From: Pseudoips prasinana
Taxonomy: Eukaryota > Arthropoda > Insecta > Lepidoptera > Nolidae
Direction of reading: 5' to 3'
NCBI GenBank assembly: GCA_951640165.1
Contig: OX621259.1
Location: 3,100,001-3,164,000, forward strand
DNA: 64,000 bases
Shown: piece after piece, positions 1 to 10,652 of the stretch
How the letters are laid out: each line of letters starts with the position of its first letter
Position numbering within the stretch: position 1 is the stretch's first letter
The notes under the pieces: generated by a model
Databases searched by the model: none
What the model was told of the DNA's origin: nothing
Seen by the model: the letters and a program-made list of their open reading frames with translations, nothing else
Program-made: the position numbers and the translations under genes

Positions 1-1722
1 TATATCTTTTATCAGCGCAATCCCTGCATCTGTAGTGGATCGCCCTTTAGTAAAACCAAACTGGTTCTGATGCAAGAGGTTGTGTAAATTAAAATGTTTC
101 AGTAACTGCTTGAGTATAAGTTTTTCAAATATTTTACTTAATGCTGGTAAAATAGAGATGGGGCGATAATTAGAGGGATCGTCTTTAGAACCTGATTTAA
201 ACAATGGTATGATTTTACTACATTTCATTAGGTCGGGAAAAGTACCTGTATCTATACATTGATTATAAATAATCATTAAATAAGGCGCTATTACGTCGAT
301 TATGGTTTTTAAAATCCTTACGGAAATACCCCATAAGTCACCTGTATTTTTTGGCTCAAGCGTCCTAACAATATCGTTTATATCAGATACTGTTACATAT
401 TCAAAGTTAAATATTTGTTTGCATTCTGGAACGCTATTACGTAGCAGCAGTTCGGCGCCAATTTCGGAGGAGTTTAAGGAGCTAGTGGTGGTTACAGGTA
501 TGGCGGCAAAAAAGTTATTTAACTCATGAGCTACATCAGCTTTTTCACTAACAATTCTATTATCTAGTTTTAATTCCAAATAATTATCACGTCTTTTATC
601 CTTGCCACTTTCTTTATTAATTATATTCCAAGTGGTCTTTATTTTATTATCAGCTTTTTGTATTTTTCGACTAATATAATTAGATTTAGCTATATTGCAA
701 ATTTTTTTGAATGTTTTTGAGTAATTTTTGACATATTGTAAAAAATTTGAGTCAAATCTGTATTTTTTCATACCGTATAACTCGTACAATCTTGCTCGAC
801 TTTTATATATACCAGGAGTTGCCCATTCATTAAATTTACTATTGGAAATCCTTAGTTTTTTAGTTTTAAATGTACTCTGAAACTCAGTTTTAATGACACC
901 AAAAACGGATGTATAATTACTATCTGGATTGTTATTTTCCAGCAAAGTGGGATTCATCTTAGATAGAATACCATCTTTGAAACGATGTAACCGTGAACTA
1001 GTAATTGGTTGGCAGGTTACATGAGATGCTATTTTCTTTTTATAATTTTCAAATACTGCTAACTGGCCACAGTGATCTGATGTCAGATGACTTATTATTT
1101 TAGGATTCATCACTTCGCAGTTAGAAAATATGTTGTCAAGACAAGTGGCTGAGTGTGACGTGATCCTAGTAGGTTCATGAAAGATATGTTTTAAATTAAA
1201 TGATTTAAAAAGGTTTAAAAGACTGTCAGTTGTAGGGGTGGCCTCCAGAATATTTATATTGAAATCCCCACACACAATCAGCCCCTTCCCGGTACAACAC
1301 ATTTTTGAGAGGGCATCTTCCATAACAGATTCAAATATGGAGAAGTTGCTAAGTGGAGGACGGTAAACACACAATACTACTTGGTGCTCTAGCTCAACAC
1401 AGGACAACTCAATAGTGCGTTCGACCGAAAGATTCACAATATCTTGTCGAGGCTTAGATTTTAAGTCAGATGATACAATAATTAATGAGCCCCCATGGAT
1501 AGCTTTCTTTCTCACAAATGCACTTTGAATAATGTATTTATCAGTACTAAAATATAATAATTGTGACTCTTCAAGCCAGTGTTCTGTTAAACATAAAACA
1601 TGGACATCACAGTTTTCAATAAATAAACTTAATTCTAACTCCTTGCCGGGCAGGCCCTGAATGTTCTGATGTACAACATTCAAACCGTTTAGGCCTTCCG
1701 TTGTCCTTACACCTAGTTTAAA
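1..1722 (-). CDS. Non-LTR retrotransposon pol (endonuclease + RT), partial at window edge
   Basis: Reading the minus strand from 1722 down to 1 gives 574 codons with no stop; the frame leaves the window inside the reverse transcriptase. Near its start is NVVHQNIQGL, the usual opening of an AP-type endonuclease. LTEHWLEES, VYRPP, CGDFNIN and TSDHCGQLAVF follow as the other endonuclease blocks. The RT begins with NYRPISILPALSKIFEK and QFGFTKGRSTTD, then the edge cuts it before the YADD-like box. The family is jockey/CR1-like by motif style, not confirmed. There is no ATG before the endonuclease motifs, and a TAG at 1723-1725 closes the frame upstream. An overlapping frame, open from about 1860 to 1711, ends just inside it, so ORF1 to ORF2 frameshift, or 5' truncation, is possible. 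Absence of stops suggests a fairly young copy. Confidence 0.9.
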
Positions 1723-1887
1723 CTAATTGTTTTAGTATTACTACTAACATCCAAGTTGTTCCTCACAGGTAAGTTGCAAGTACCAAATAAATTAAAATTG
1801 TCCGAAGTTAGAGTAGTTATAGTGCTACTCTGTGATAATCTATGATTATCGGTGTCAATTAATTAAATTTCTGTAATAAAATAAATT

Positions 1888-2045
1888 TTATAAATGTTTT
1901 CATACAAGATGTACCTAAATATCTATGTTACTAGAAATAATATCTAATGTATACAACTATATTACTACAAACATGTTCTGACTATTTACAAGCGCTTTTT
2001 TAAAGTCTACGTGAATAAAAACCTTTTTTATTTATTTATTTATTT
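1888..2045 (+). repeat. Interspersed 3'-end-like repeat ending AATAAAAACCTTTTTT
   Basis: About 150 bases matching, on the opposite strand, 42165-42290 and, more loosely, 31030-31155. Shared blocks include AAGCGCTTTTTTTAAAGTCTACG and GAATAAAAACC; the block ends in a TTTATT-rich run. A polyadenylation-like signal followed by A/T-rich sequence fits the 3' end of a retroelement. The parent family is not identified. Confidence 0.5.
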
Positions 2046-2440
2046 AAGCAGAGCTTGTACTATGGAAGCCAGATAACTGACAAATACATACTTATATAGA
2101 TAAACTAGCTATGCCCCGTGGTTTTACCCGCGTTAAAATAAAGTTTTTTTGTAAATTATAGCCTATGTATTAATCCAGTGCATCATTTACCTCCATACCA
2201 AATTTTCTTAACATCACTCCAGCTGTTTAGACGTGAAGAAGTAACAAACATACACACTGACTCACACATTCACAAACTTTCGCCTTTATAATATTACCAT
2301 GATTACACCCCGACTCAGGACAAACAGACATCTTTATGTACACAAATATCTGTCCTGGGTGGGACTCGAAGCCACGACCTCGAAAATCAAGCATTTGCCA
2401 ACCACGCCATCAGGCCCGTCAGTCTGCCATAATCGCCAAG
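2045..2440 (-). mobile_element. SINE-A copy, interrupted
   Basis: The minus strand carries the tRNA-like head at 2285-2440, with the box B-like GGCTTCGAGTCCCACCCAGG, and the shared tail (GTACAAGCTCTGCTTAA) at 2045-2100. The two parts are separated by the CTAGC repeat at 2104-2296, which lies inside the body of the SINE. Confidence 0.75.
2104..2296 (+). repeat. CTAGC repeat (starts ACTAGCTATGCCCCG, ends CCTTTATAATATTA)
   Basis: A roughly 190-bp repeat that recurs at 12446-12628, 35317-35490 and in tandem at 47233-47757. Constant blocks are TTATAGCCTATGT, ATCRCTCCAGC and GAAGAAGTAACAAACATAC. Here it is inserted inside a SINE-A. The class is not clear from the sequence; it has no coding frame and no obvious inverted repeats. 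Confidence 0.7.
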
Positions 2441-2664
2441 CTTGGCCAACGGATCGGATGAGCACTCGGCAAGTTCGTTGCATGGTCGCAGTTCTAACCT
2501 AACTTGACCTACTTTCCTAATAGCTAAATACATTTTCAATAACTTCGTGTATTTTTGATGTGAAAATAATATTTTTTGATACATTATATTTTTGTAGCGC
2601 TTTAAGATAAAAATATTTTATTTTATTTTTGAATTATTTCTAGAACTAGTTATGTTAAACAATT

Positions 2665-2842
2665 GGCTTACCGGAAAGAGGTCAGGCCCGACGGCTTTAC
2701 GTGCTCTCCGAGACTGCGGGCTGATACTGAGAAATTTTCTTTACGGAAAAATCCAAAAATATGTTATTGGCCCGTCCTGCGATTTGAACCCAGGACCTCA
2801 TTATCTTCGGTTAAACACGCTACCGCTAGACCAACGAGGCCG
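2665..2842 (-). mobile_element. SINE-C copy, internally deleted
   Basis: Minus strand reads CCTCGTTGGTCTAGCGGTAG, a box A-like tRNA start, then GGTCCTGGGTTCAAATCGC as box B. The body ends with the ACGTAAAGCCGTCGG-type segment and lacks the 3' third seen in the copy at 6116-6475. Confidence 0.75.
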
Positions 2843-2859
2843 TTAAAAACTCATCATAG

Positions 2860-4190
2860 TCACGCGTAGCATAATCCATCACGAATTTTACGAGAACCCC
2901 TCAATGTCCAGCGTTGATGATTCCAACCAGTTATATAGAAAATCTCATCAGAACTTAAGCGATGAACTCAAACTCAATACACGTAACAAAATCCTCCGAG
3001 AACGGTATCCGATCTCATCAAACAGCTTTGATCTAATGAGGCCACACTCGTTACTATGTGTTTCTAGTGCACGTAAGATTGGATTAGTAATTTATTTATT
3101 GTAATATCTATATTAGATGTATTTTATAGTAAAAGTAATAAGGTATAAAAAAAATGTCAGTTGACTCGCATGAGGCATTGACTTATATGTATAACTATAG
3201 GTCAATGGCATGAGGCAACTTTTTACTTTAAATTGACATACCCGCGATATAATATCTACTAACATCTGAATGTTGGTATGGCATACTTTGTCTATATATT
3301 TATATATATACAAAGTAAATTTAATTTTTATTTTTTATATACAACATGTAACGCAATTAACGGTGTGCGACCTTACCCTCAAACACCCCTATTAGAATAT
3401 TATGTTGTAATGATAATACATACACTGAACTTTTAATTTAACACGTATATGTATTGTTTTATAATAAATTAGTTTCTTGTAATAAAGTTTATTTTTCTTT
3501 ATTTTGTATTGAATGATGGAATTTGTATGAATACAAATAAAACTGCGTTTTTAAAAGTCTTATTACTTTGACTTACGGTCCATTTCAATTTGTTTTTACT
3601 GTACAGGGTTAATATGACAATAATATCCGTAGTTTTAATTACTTTGGAATAAAAAATTACCTATATTAAAAATGATATAAATCGATTCAGTAAACAATTC
3701 TGAATAAACTATTTTCAGGATGTGCGTTAAGTAATTAAGTTACATGTTGTATATACAAAGTAAATTTAAGTTTGATTTTGATATATATGTAACAAGTATA
3801 GTATTTGTAGATATGTTTTTAGTAAAAGCACCTGTAGATTTGGTGCACGCTGATGTTATTCCTATGTCTACGATTATACTTACAAATTATTGGTTTCATT
3901 GATATTTAAATAATTTAGATTTGAAATTGTAATTTAAAATAATAAACATCATTGTTTTAAACGTAATCTTTGCATACCCTCCTTGAGGGTGAAATATGTC
4001 ATGTACTTACTACTGTGTAACACCTTATGATGGTAAGCATTATACAACATATTAAAGGCAAATAAATGATATTATGTCTATTTGTCTCAATGTTTTAACC
4101 CCATCGACAAGATACACAATTAGATTTCACATTATTCAAAATTTTGGTAAATTGTATCGCACCATTTCCATTTCACATCTGACATTAGCA
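2860..4190. other. AT-rich stretch without recognised gene
   Basis: No supported coding region. A 20-base direct repeat, TATATACAAAGTAAATTTAA, occurs at 3305-3324 and 3750-3769. Both lie near ACATGTTGT or its complement, hinting at a decayed inverted structure. Nothing else stands out. Confidence 0.5.
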
Positions 4191-4250
4191 CAATTGTTGA
4201 CACCGGCATGACTTGCCATTTGGAAAACGAAGAAGAACAAACCAACCAAC

Positions 4251-4465
4251 CAATATCAACAAAATTACGAATCCGAACCAAACAACCAACCAATATCAAC
4301 AAAATTACGAAAATAAACCAACCAAACAAACAATATCAACAAAATTACGAAACCAAACCAACCAACCAACCAATATCAACAAAATTACGAAAACAAACCA
4401 ACCAAACAAACAATATCAACAAAATTACGAAAACAAACCAACCAACCAATATCATTTAAATTACG
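4251..4465 (+). repeat. 40-bp minisatellite
   Basis: The block CAATATCAACAAAATTACGA starts at 4251, 4291, 4331, 4371 and 4411, exactly 40 bases apart, with a degraded sixth copy at 4447. The 20-base spacers alternate between an ACCAACCAAC type and an ACCAAACAAA type, so an 80-bp higher-order unit is forming. Because 40 is not a multiple of three, the long open frames across it change register each unit and are not likely genes. Confidence 0.95.
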
Positions 4466-4539
4466 AAAATGATTACTATGAAAAGGGCAGCAAATAAGCG
4501 ACCTGTCATCTGATTATGCGCCAAGTCCGCGTAATATTA

Positions 4540-4589
4540 CCTGGTACCCCACTATGCTAGCTATTTAGCCAGCATAGTGGGCTACCAGG
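4540..4589. repeat. Short inverted repeat, 19-bp arms
   Basis: Arms 4540-4558 and 4571-4589 pair with one mismatch around a 12-base loop. It could be a small MITE or a hairpin; no target duplication is visible. Confidence 0.8.
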
Positions 4590-4799
4590 GATGCAGGTAC
4601 TGCTTAGATGCCGGTTTATTCACGAAATCAGCAGCAAGAAAACGAAAATCACATAATATGGTCTTAGTCACAGATTAATAGTTCCACACGATACACAAGA
4701 AAGCTAAAGAAAGGAGTAGAACAACAACAGAAAGAGATATACAATAGATAGCCAGAGAAATTGAACAAATAACTATAGTTTTACAATAAGCGCTTAGAG

Positions 4800-4930
4800 A
4801 GCAACCGACACTAGCTTCGCGGACAACGTCAGTGGCTCGACTGGCGGGCGCGCAGAGGTCAACCGCCCGTGCGCACGCGCCGGTATCGATAGTACCGTTA
4901 GCCCAGATACAACGGCTAAGCGCGTTTCCA
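4800..4930. other. Local GC/CpG-rich island
   Basis: A short CpG-rich block in AT-rich surroundings, with GCGCACGCGCCGG near 4872 and a small palindrome around GGTATCGATAGTACC. It has no open frame that I recognise. It could be a repeat fragment or a regulatory island. Confidence 0.3.
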
Positions 4931-5100
4931 TTGCACGATATTGAGAAATAATCATTGGAGTTGTGTATTTATTTGTGTTAGTGTACCTGTGTTTTTATAA
5001 TTGTAAATAGATAGATATAGAATATTGTATTCATATTTTATGTTTTTTTTTATGTAAGTAAATAAATACATTTGTAATATATTAGGTATAGATACGTAAC

Positions 5101-5190
5101 GTGGATGTAATTTGTGTCCGTCAACTATAAGTTTGTAAAGTACCCACGACACAGGGATTCTATTTCCTAATGCGGGAGTTGTCTTTAAAA
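5101..5190 (+). mobile_element. SINE-D tail fragment
   Basis: Matches the 3' half of the copy at 12145-12358: TGGATGTAATTTGTGTCCG, GTAAAGTACC and TTCCTAATGCGGG. The tRNA-like head is missing. It abuts the next repeat with no visible spacer. Confidence 0.7.
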
Positions 5191-5757
5191 GAAAACCGGC
5201 CAAGTGCGAGTCGGATTCGCCCATAAAGGGTTTCGCAGCAGCAAGTATTTCAGTTGATTAAATGAAAGGTAAATTGCGGTTTACAATGTATGACGCATAA
5301 AAAAAAAACTACTAACTAGATTTCGGTCAAACCAATTTTCGTTGTTAGTTTACATGGTAATGTACATCATATATTTTTTTTAGTTTTATCATTCTCTTTT
5401 TCCACTTTGGAAGTGTCTCTCGCGCAAACTATTCAGTTTAGAAAAAATGATATTAGAAACATCAATATTATTTTTAAAGACCTATCCATAGATACCCCAT
5501 AAGTGGGGGGTAAAAGGAAAAAAAATTGTTGAGTTTCAGTTCTATGTATGGGGACCTCCCAAAATGATTATTATTTTTATATTTTTGTGTAAAAATCTTA
5601 ATGCGGTTCACAGAACACATCTACTTACCAAGTTTCATCAGTACAGCTCCTATAGTTTCGGAAAAAAATGGCTGTGACATACGGACGGACAGACAGACAG
5701 ACATGACGAATCTATAAGGGTTCCGTATTTTGTCATTTGGCTACGGAACCTTAAAAA
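5191..5757 (+). repeat. CCGGCCAAGTGCGAGTCGG repeat, long copy
   Basis: Opens AAAACCGGCCAAGTGCGAG and ends TTTGGCTACGGAACCTTAAAA, with an internal GACAGACAGACA run and CATGACGAATCTATAAGGG. The same ends recur at 13483-14058 (minus) and 55549-56053 (plus). There are no terminal inverted repeats and no coding frame. Members of this repeat are abundant in Lepidoptera; its transposition mechanism cannot be read from this copy. Confidence 0.85.
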
Positions 5758-6115
5758 AAGATATCTAACGACTATGAATGTAAGTATGTATATTTATATT
5801 ATTGTTATGTATGTATGCATGTATAAACTGGACTGGTGGACTAACTTGAGTAGGCCACAGTAGTTTTGGAATTAATCCATTATAAACAAACGTTCATATA
5901 AAATTCTTTTTTAGTATTATATATCAGTAAAGCATTATCGGAACAAAAACGTATCAATGCAATGGAGAATTTCATGCTAATTTAATAAGTGAACAGTTAT
6001 TTGCTACATTGTTCGTTGTATGACGTAAATATATCAACAATATTATTGTTGATTTATTTGTTTACCGCGGTCTTTTGATAAAAATGTTATTGCTTGGAGA
6101 TTATTAGGTACTTTA

Positions 6116-6475
6116 GACTGCCTCGTTGGTCTAGCGGTAGCGTGTTCGGCCGCAGAGAACGAGGTTCTGGGTTCAAATCCCAGGTCGGGCCAAAAGCGAT
6201 TTTTGGACTTGTCTGTAAAAAGAAAAATTTCTCAACATCAGCCCGAAGTCTGGGAATTGGCGGTATTATACCCCCGTGCCTCGCAGAGCACGTAAAGCCG
6301 TCGGTCCTGTACCGACCTATTTCCGGCCGTGTCAGATCATGATAGTGATGGAATAGAAAGTGCTCCTGTGTTTGCGCACACATTTGTGCACTACAATATG
6401 TCCCGCGCAGATGGCTAATCTCTGTTGAGACTAGCCGCCGTGGCCGAAATTCGGTTAGGGCGGCTAGGAACTATA
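6116..6475 (+). mobile_element. SINE-C, near full length
   Basis: A roughly 360-bp tRNA-headed element. Box A lies in GGTCTAGCGGTAGCG and box B in GGTTCAAATCCC. The body contains CAGCCCGAAGTCTGGGA, ACGTAAAGCCGTCGGTCC and a 3' region ending GGGCGGCTAGGAAC. A second nearly complete copy is at 25936-26270; truncated ones are at 2665-2842 and 34850-34972. It does not share the ATT-repeat tail of the other SINEs. Confidence 0.85.
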
Positions 6476-6542
6476 GTTTAGTTTATAACTAACTTTTAAG
6501 AACTATATTCTAAATCAATAAGCAAGCCAACCTAACAATGTA

Positions 6543-6677
6543 CAGACGCCAGCACATCCAGCTACCCCAATCTGTCAAATTTCTTTTATAGATTTTCAAC
6601 TTTATCACTTAAGCATAAGGTTCACTTTCAATGGGGGAAATTTGACAGATTGGGGTAGCTTGATGTGCTGGCGTCTG
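6543..6677. mobile_element. 135-bp MITE with TA target duplication
   Basis: The ends CAGACGCCAGCACATC and its complement form inverted arms of about 45 bases with few mismatches, flanked on both sides by TA. The copy at 31662-31796 has the same 135-bp length and the same TA flanks. TA duplication suggests mobilisation by a Tc1/mariner-type transposase. No coding capacity. Confidence 0.9.
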
Positions 6678-7373
6678 TACATCGGATGGGATAAGGATGT
6701 GTTATACCAGCACATTGAGCCACCTGGGTGAGAACACCACTAAACTAGAGTGGAAGAATTGAGCTCATACACAATCTGTTATTTTGATATACATATACAG
6801 GCGCTGTGAACTTGATAAAAAGCACGAAGATTTTTTTATTAATTAAAATGTTTATTTTGTCTCAAATGGTTACACCAACAAATGTGAATGAAACAGTCCC
6901 GGTAAGTAATTATTAATACTTGTGTTGGGGTTGTCGCGCTCCTTTCCTTATTTCATACTTAACAATATTTGAGAAAAGAGAATATATTAAAAATAAGATA
7001 GTATAAAAAAAATATCCGTTTAAAAAAACCGACTTCAAAAACTAAAACATCTGAATAACGATTGAATTGAATACATCTCTTATGCAAACCTAATACCTTA
7101 GATATTAATTAGATAATATAATTTGTATGTGCTACCTATTTATAGGTTTGAAGTCGGTGCCAAGCCAAATGTGGGATGGCTTCGTGTAGAACAAAACAAC
7201 CCAAGCGGGCAGATGTCGTTGATGGTCGTCTCGAAATATAGTAACATTTTGATGCGGTGATGAACCTAATAAATTATTTATCTGTTGCATGAAGCTAAGT
7301 TCTATTATAAGTTTGATAGTTTCAGGGCCCCAAATACATATATTCATAAATAGTCATAATATAGATTTAATAC

Positions 7374-7635
7374 GGTCACCGTAGCTTAGTTGGTAGTGAT
7401 CCTGCCTACGAAGCTGGTGGTCCTGGGTTCGAATCCCGGTAAGTGCAAATATTTGTGTGATGAGCACGAATATTTGTTTCTGAGTCATGGATGTTTTCTA
7501 TGTATATAAGTATTTATCTATCTATATAAGTATGTATATCGTCGCCTGGTACCCATAGTACAAGCTTTGCTTAGTTTGGGGCTAGGATGATCTGTGTGAC
7601 ATTGTCCCTAAATATTATATATTATATTATAATAT
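7374..7635 (+). mobile_element. SINE-B, near full length
   Basis: The tRNA-like head runs GGTCACCGTAGCTTAGTTGG to GGGTTCGAATCCCGG. The body follows (GATGAGCACGAATATTTG), then the tail GTACAAGCTTTGCTTAGTTT and a run of ATT-type repeats. Lies inside the foldback-like element. Confidence 0.9.
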
Positions 7636-7680
7636 AGGTATACAGGTTACTCATTCAGATATTATATTATATATTTTTTT

Positions 7681-7856
7681 ATGATAAAGTTTCAGTCCCA
7701 AAATAAAGGCAAATTAGCCTAGCTTGGGAACCAGTTTTCGACAACTTATGCAATAATTAAGTACCTATAAGGCTCTAAACATTGTACTGAAATGTAAGAA
7801 TGTATGTATATTGGTGTCAATAAAACATTATCTAATCTTAAAAAAAAAAAAAAAAA
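7681..7856 (+). repeat. Poly(A)-ended retroposed 3' segment
   Basis: AATAAA at 7819-7824 precedes a 17-base A run at 7840-7856. This arrangement indicates insertion of a polyadenylated transcript end, either LINE or processed RNA. The body matches nothing else in the window. Confidence 0.6.
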
Positions 7857-8200
7857 TATTCACATTAATCTTTAACTTTATTTATGTAGATTAATCATTA
7901 GTGTAGGAATTTCATCACAGAGTAAAGCTGTTTGAATTTTTATTTTGTTTAGAGCTTGACACCGACTTCAAACCTATAAATAAGTAGCACATACAAATTA
8001 TATTATCTCATTAATATCTAAGGTATTAGGTTTGCATAAGAGATGTTTTCAATTCAATCGTTATTCAGATTTTTTAAATACTTTTTAGTATTTTAAGTCG
8101 GTTTATTTAAACGAAGTTTTTATTATTTGTTACTTTTTAGTGTCTAGTTTTGTGTAGGCCTACGAAAGGTGCCGCGCGATTCAAAAATATAGGTCCCAAG

Positions 8201-9350
8201 ATCGAATAGCCAACGATTTTGCAGAGCAGTGGGCTTACAGACTAGATTTTATTAATGATCGATAAGCCAACAAGTCTGCTGAGCAGAGGGCTCATAGACT
8301 AGGTCTAATTAATTATCGATTAGCCAAAGAGTCTGCTGAGTGGAGGGCTCATAGACTAAGTCTTATTTATGATTGATTAGTCAACGAGTCTGCTGAGCAA
8401 AGGGCTATTAGACTAGATCTTATTCATGATCGATTCGCCATCGAGTGTACTGAGCAGAAAGCTTATAGACTTATTTTTTTATTTTTGTTAAGGCAGGGGA
8501 ATGCCTATGCATGCCACCCGCAAAAAGTGTCTGCGGGTGGGTATGTCGGACTCACACCGAATATACCTAACCTGCCGTGGACTTCTCTTGCCGCCTGATG
8601 GGGTAGCCCCGGGAACGCGGGTATGCTGCTCCGGTGCCCCCCTTTTGCGCTATGTCTCAGATAGTCGGGACACGTTCCCTGGGAGGACTCTGGATTGCCC
8701 TCCCCTATTGCCGACTCCTGCCAGTCCGGCACAGCGACTGCGCCACAAACAGATCGCTGTGTTCCCAGAGCTGCTTGCACGTGGTGGCAGTAGAGGACAC
8801 TTCTTATACTGCCACCGCAGCCCCGAGGGGAGTTGGGCTACCGGCTACTGCCTCCACCCCAACGCCTCCTCCGTCTACGAGCTGGATGGGCTAGTTCCCG
8901 ATCCCGCTCGGTGGCCTCCTCCTGGAGCACGACTGCCTCACAGAAGGAGACCACGGCGTTCCATTTGGTGGAGTCACCTGCCAGCATCGCGTCACGCGAC
9001 TGCTGGCGGCGACAGATCCCGTCCGATCGCGGCGATCTCCAGCGTATGCTGGGCCGAGTCCAGGTCGCTTCCGCAACGGTGACAGTGTGTCGTCACTTCT
9101 CGGCCAATATGGCTCAGGTACTCACCGAAACACCCGTGTCCGGTGAGTATCTGAGTACGACGTAACCACCGTTCCTTCCGACCCAAGCCTCGACGTGAGG
9201 CAGGATGGCACCGACGGCACGTTGGCGCGCGTTCAGGCGCAACCCAAGCCGTGCGCGCCACTGTGTTAGTACGCGCCGGTGTGCATCGCGTCTAGGCTCA
9301 TAGACTAGGACGTATTGATGATCAAGTAGACAACAAGTCTGCTGGGCCAA
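8201..9350 (+). repeat. 57-bp tandem array split by a LINE insertion
   Basis: Units start at 8201, 8258, 8315, 8372 and 8429, exactly 57 bases apart, each containing forms of GTCTGCTGAGCAGAGGGCTC and ATAGACTAGGTCTTATT. The array breaks off at 8471 and resumes at 9296 for about one more unit. Units differ by several substitutions, so the array is not newly made. Confidence 0.92.
8472..9295 (-). mobile_element. R1-type LINE 3' end inserted in the 57-bp array
   Basis: A GC-rich 824-bp insert whose minus strand encodes TQILTGHGCFGEYLSHIGRE followed by CHRCGSDLDSAQHTLE. This is a zinc-finger-like C-terminus of the sort found after the RT in R1-clade LINEs. The upstream part (PHVEAWVGRNGGYV) is in another frame, so it is frameshifted near 9170. 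The minus-strand 3' end is A-rich at 8472-8490. An 11-base target duplication, GCTTATAGACT at 8461-8471 and GCTCATAGACT at 9296-9306, matches at 10 of 11. It is 5' truncated. Confidence 0.85.
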
Positions 9351-9860
9351 TATAAAAAAAAATAGCAGCTATTCCGCATCAAACTAAAGAAGATTCACGT
9401 AAATCGGTTCATAAATCTCAGCGTAAACGGTGTACGTACTTAAAAGGTGCGCCGACATGCGCGTCCCAAAACGAACTTATTCACGCGTATTAAGCCCTAG
9501 CCTGAAACTGTCCTTAATACTCGTATTCACGCCAAGAAACACTTGAACAGTATGAGTCTAGCCAGACTGGCTAAGATTTAAAAACGTCCGTGCCAAAGAC
9601 AATTACATCGTCCACATAAACAAACATTTTCATACAAAAAAAGATCATAAAATGAAAACTACTGGGCCAAACTATATAAAATGTTTATGGGACCAAATGG
9701 CAACTATTCCGCATCAAACTAAAAAAGAATCACGTAAATCGGATCATAAATCTCTGAGTAATCGGTGTACATACATAAAAAAAAACCGGTCAACTTGAGA
9801 ACCTCCTCTATTTGAAATCGGTTAATTAATTGTTTTTGTGTGTTTGTATGTCTTTACCTG
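9339..9860 (+). repeat. Duplicated decayed repeat
   Basis: A segment around ATTCCGCATCAAACTAAA and CACGTAAATCGG occurs at about 9365-9442 and again at 9700-9786. Both copies are preceded by CTGGGCCAA. The second is followed by AACCTCCTCTATTTGAAATCGG, which resembles the CCGACTTCAAA ends of the foldback-like element at 7015. Confidence 0.6.
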
Positions 9861-10640
9861 GTTTTCTGGTGGTACGATAATAGGAAATAAGTGTTCATGT
9901 AAGTTTATCTAGAATACGCTCTGTTTCTTCGCATGTTAGAAATTTCAACCACTTGGTTATCACTATTTTCCATTTGTGCGAGACCTCGTGAGAAAACTAT
10001 GTACACTATTAAACTTTGGCGAATCATAACATTGTTCACAGGTATAAACTATACTACTCTTTAATGGTATTTTCAATCGAGAAGACGGATTCAAATTGTC
10101 GCGGTCATGGAATCCAGTGGTTAAACGTTTAACACCTCCATATGTGCAGTCGGTCAAACTGAGACTCAGTTAGTGCAGCGTGTAACCGGTCTTAGTAGTG
10201 TGATAAAAGATTTAATGAGGGTAGTTGAATACCCGACTGCCTCAGTAACGGAGCAACACCGCTGCGCCGCCAGTCAGCCCGTGACCTCGATCAGTGCAAC
10301 TTAGTCGAAACGTCTGGAAAATAACAGTAAAGATTAGGTGCGTTAATATATGTAAACAATGTTTATATCTAACTATAACAATGCACACGGTAACATGGCC
10401 GCAAAGTGGTAGAATCCTCTCATTAAAATGATTGGTTTCATAAGCCACATGCAAGCTCATACACGACAACTGCAGGGCAGTTGAATTTATCGCCGTGGCC
10501 GAAAATTGACGGCTCGAATCATTGTTTTATTGAGCTGCTGGTCGACCTACCAAGTGTTATTGGGATTTCTGTCAACGAAAATTTTTCGCAGCTAAGTTCT
10601 AAGTGCCTAGTATTTTTTTCAATACACCTGCTCTGCAAGT
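9860..10640. other. No recognised gene
   Basis: Mixed sequence with short frames only. I see no motif, repeat family or RNA gene that I can support. Confidence 0.5.
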
Positions 10641-10652
10641 AAAGTTCACATA

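Larger units (their letters stand above)
7015..8113. mobile_element. Foldback-like element with long inverted arms
   Basis: The left arm (about 7015-7171) and the right arm (about 7949-8113) are inverted copies of roughly 150 bases with few differences. Each arm itself opens AAACCGACTT and closes TTTGAAGTCGGTG. The interior holds a SINE-B (7374-7635), a poly(A)-ended segment (7681-7856) and about 200 bases of unrecognised sequence. It may be a non-autonomous foldback transposon, or two inverted copies of one short element that happen to lie 780 bases apart. No target duplication found. Confidence 0.65.

Noticed and set aside
2104..2296. CTAGC repeat as a Helitron
   Set aside because: No clear TC start, no CTRR end with hairpin, and no AT target junction could be demonstrated.
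4208..4497. Two overlapping frames of 83 and 94 codons rich in Asn, Gln and Thr
   Set aside because: They run across the 40-bp minisatellite, whose period is not a multiple of three; both are open only because the unit lacks stop triplets.
5690..5705. GACAGACAGACA run as a CRISPR-like or regulatory array
   Set aside because: Simple internal microsatellite of the CCGGCC repeat; seen in all copies.
8501..9082. 193-codon plus-strand frame
   Set aside because: Antisense to the GC-rich R1-type LINE end; the minus strand carries the real motif LTGHGCFGEYL.
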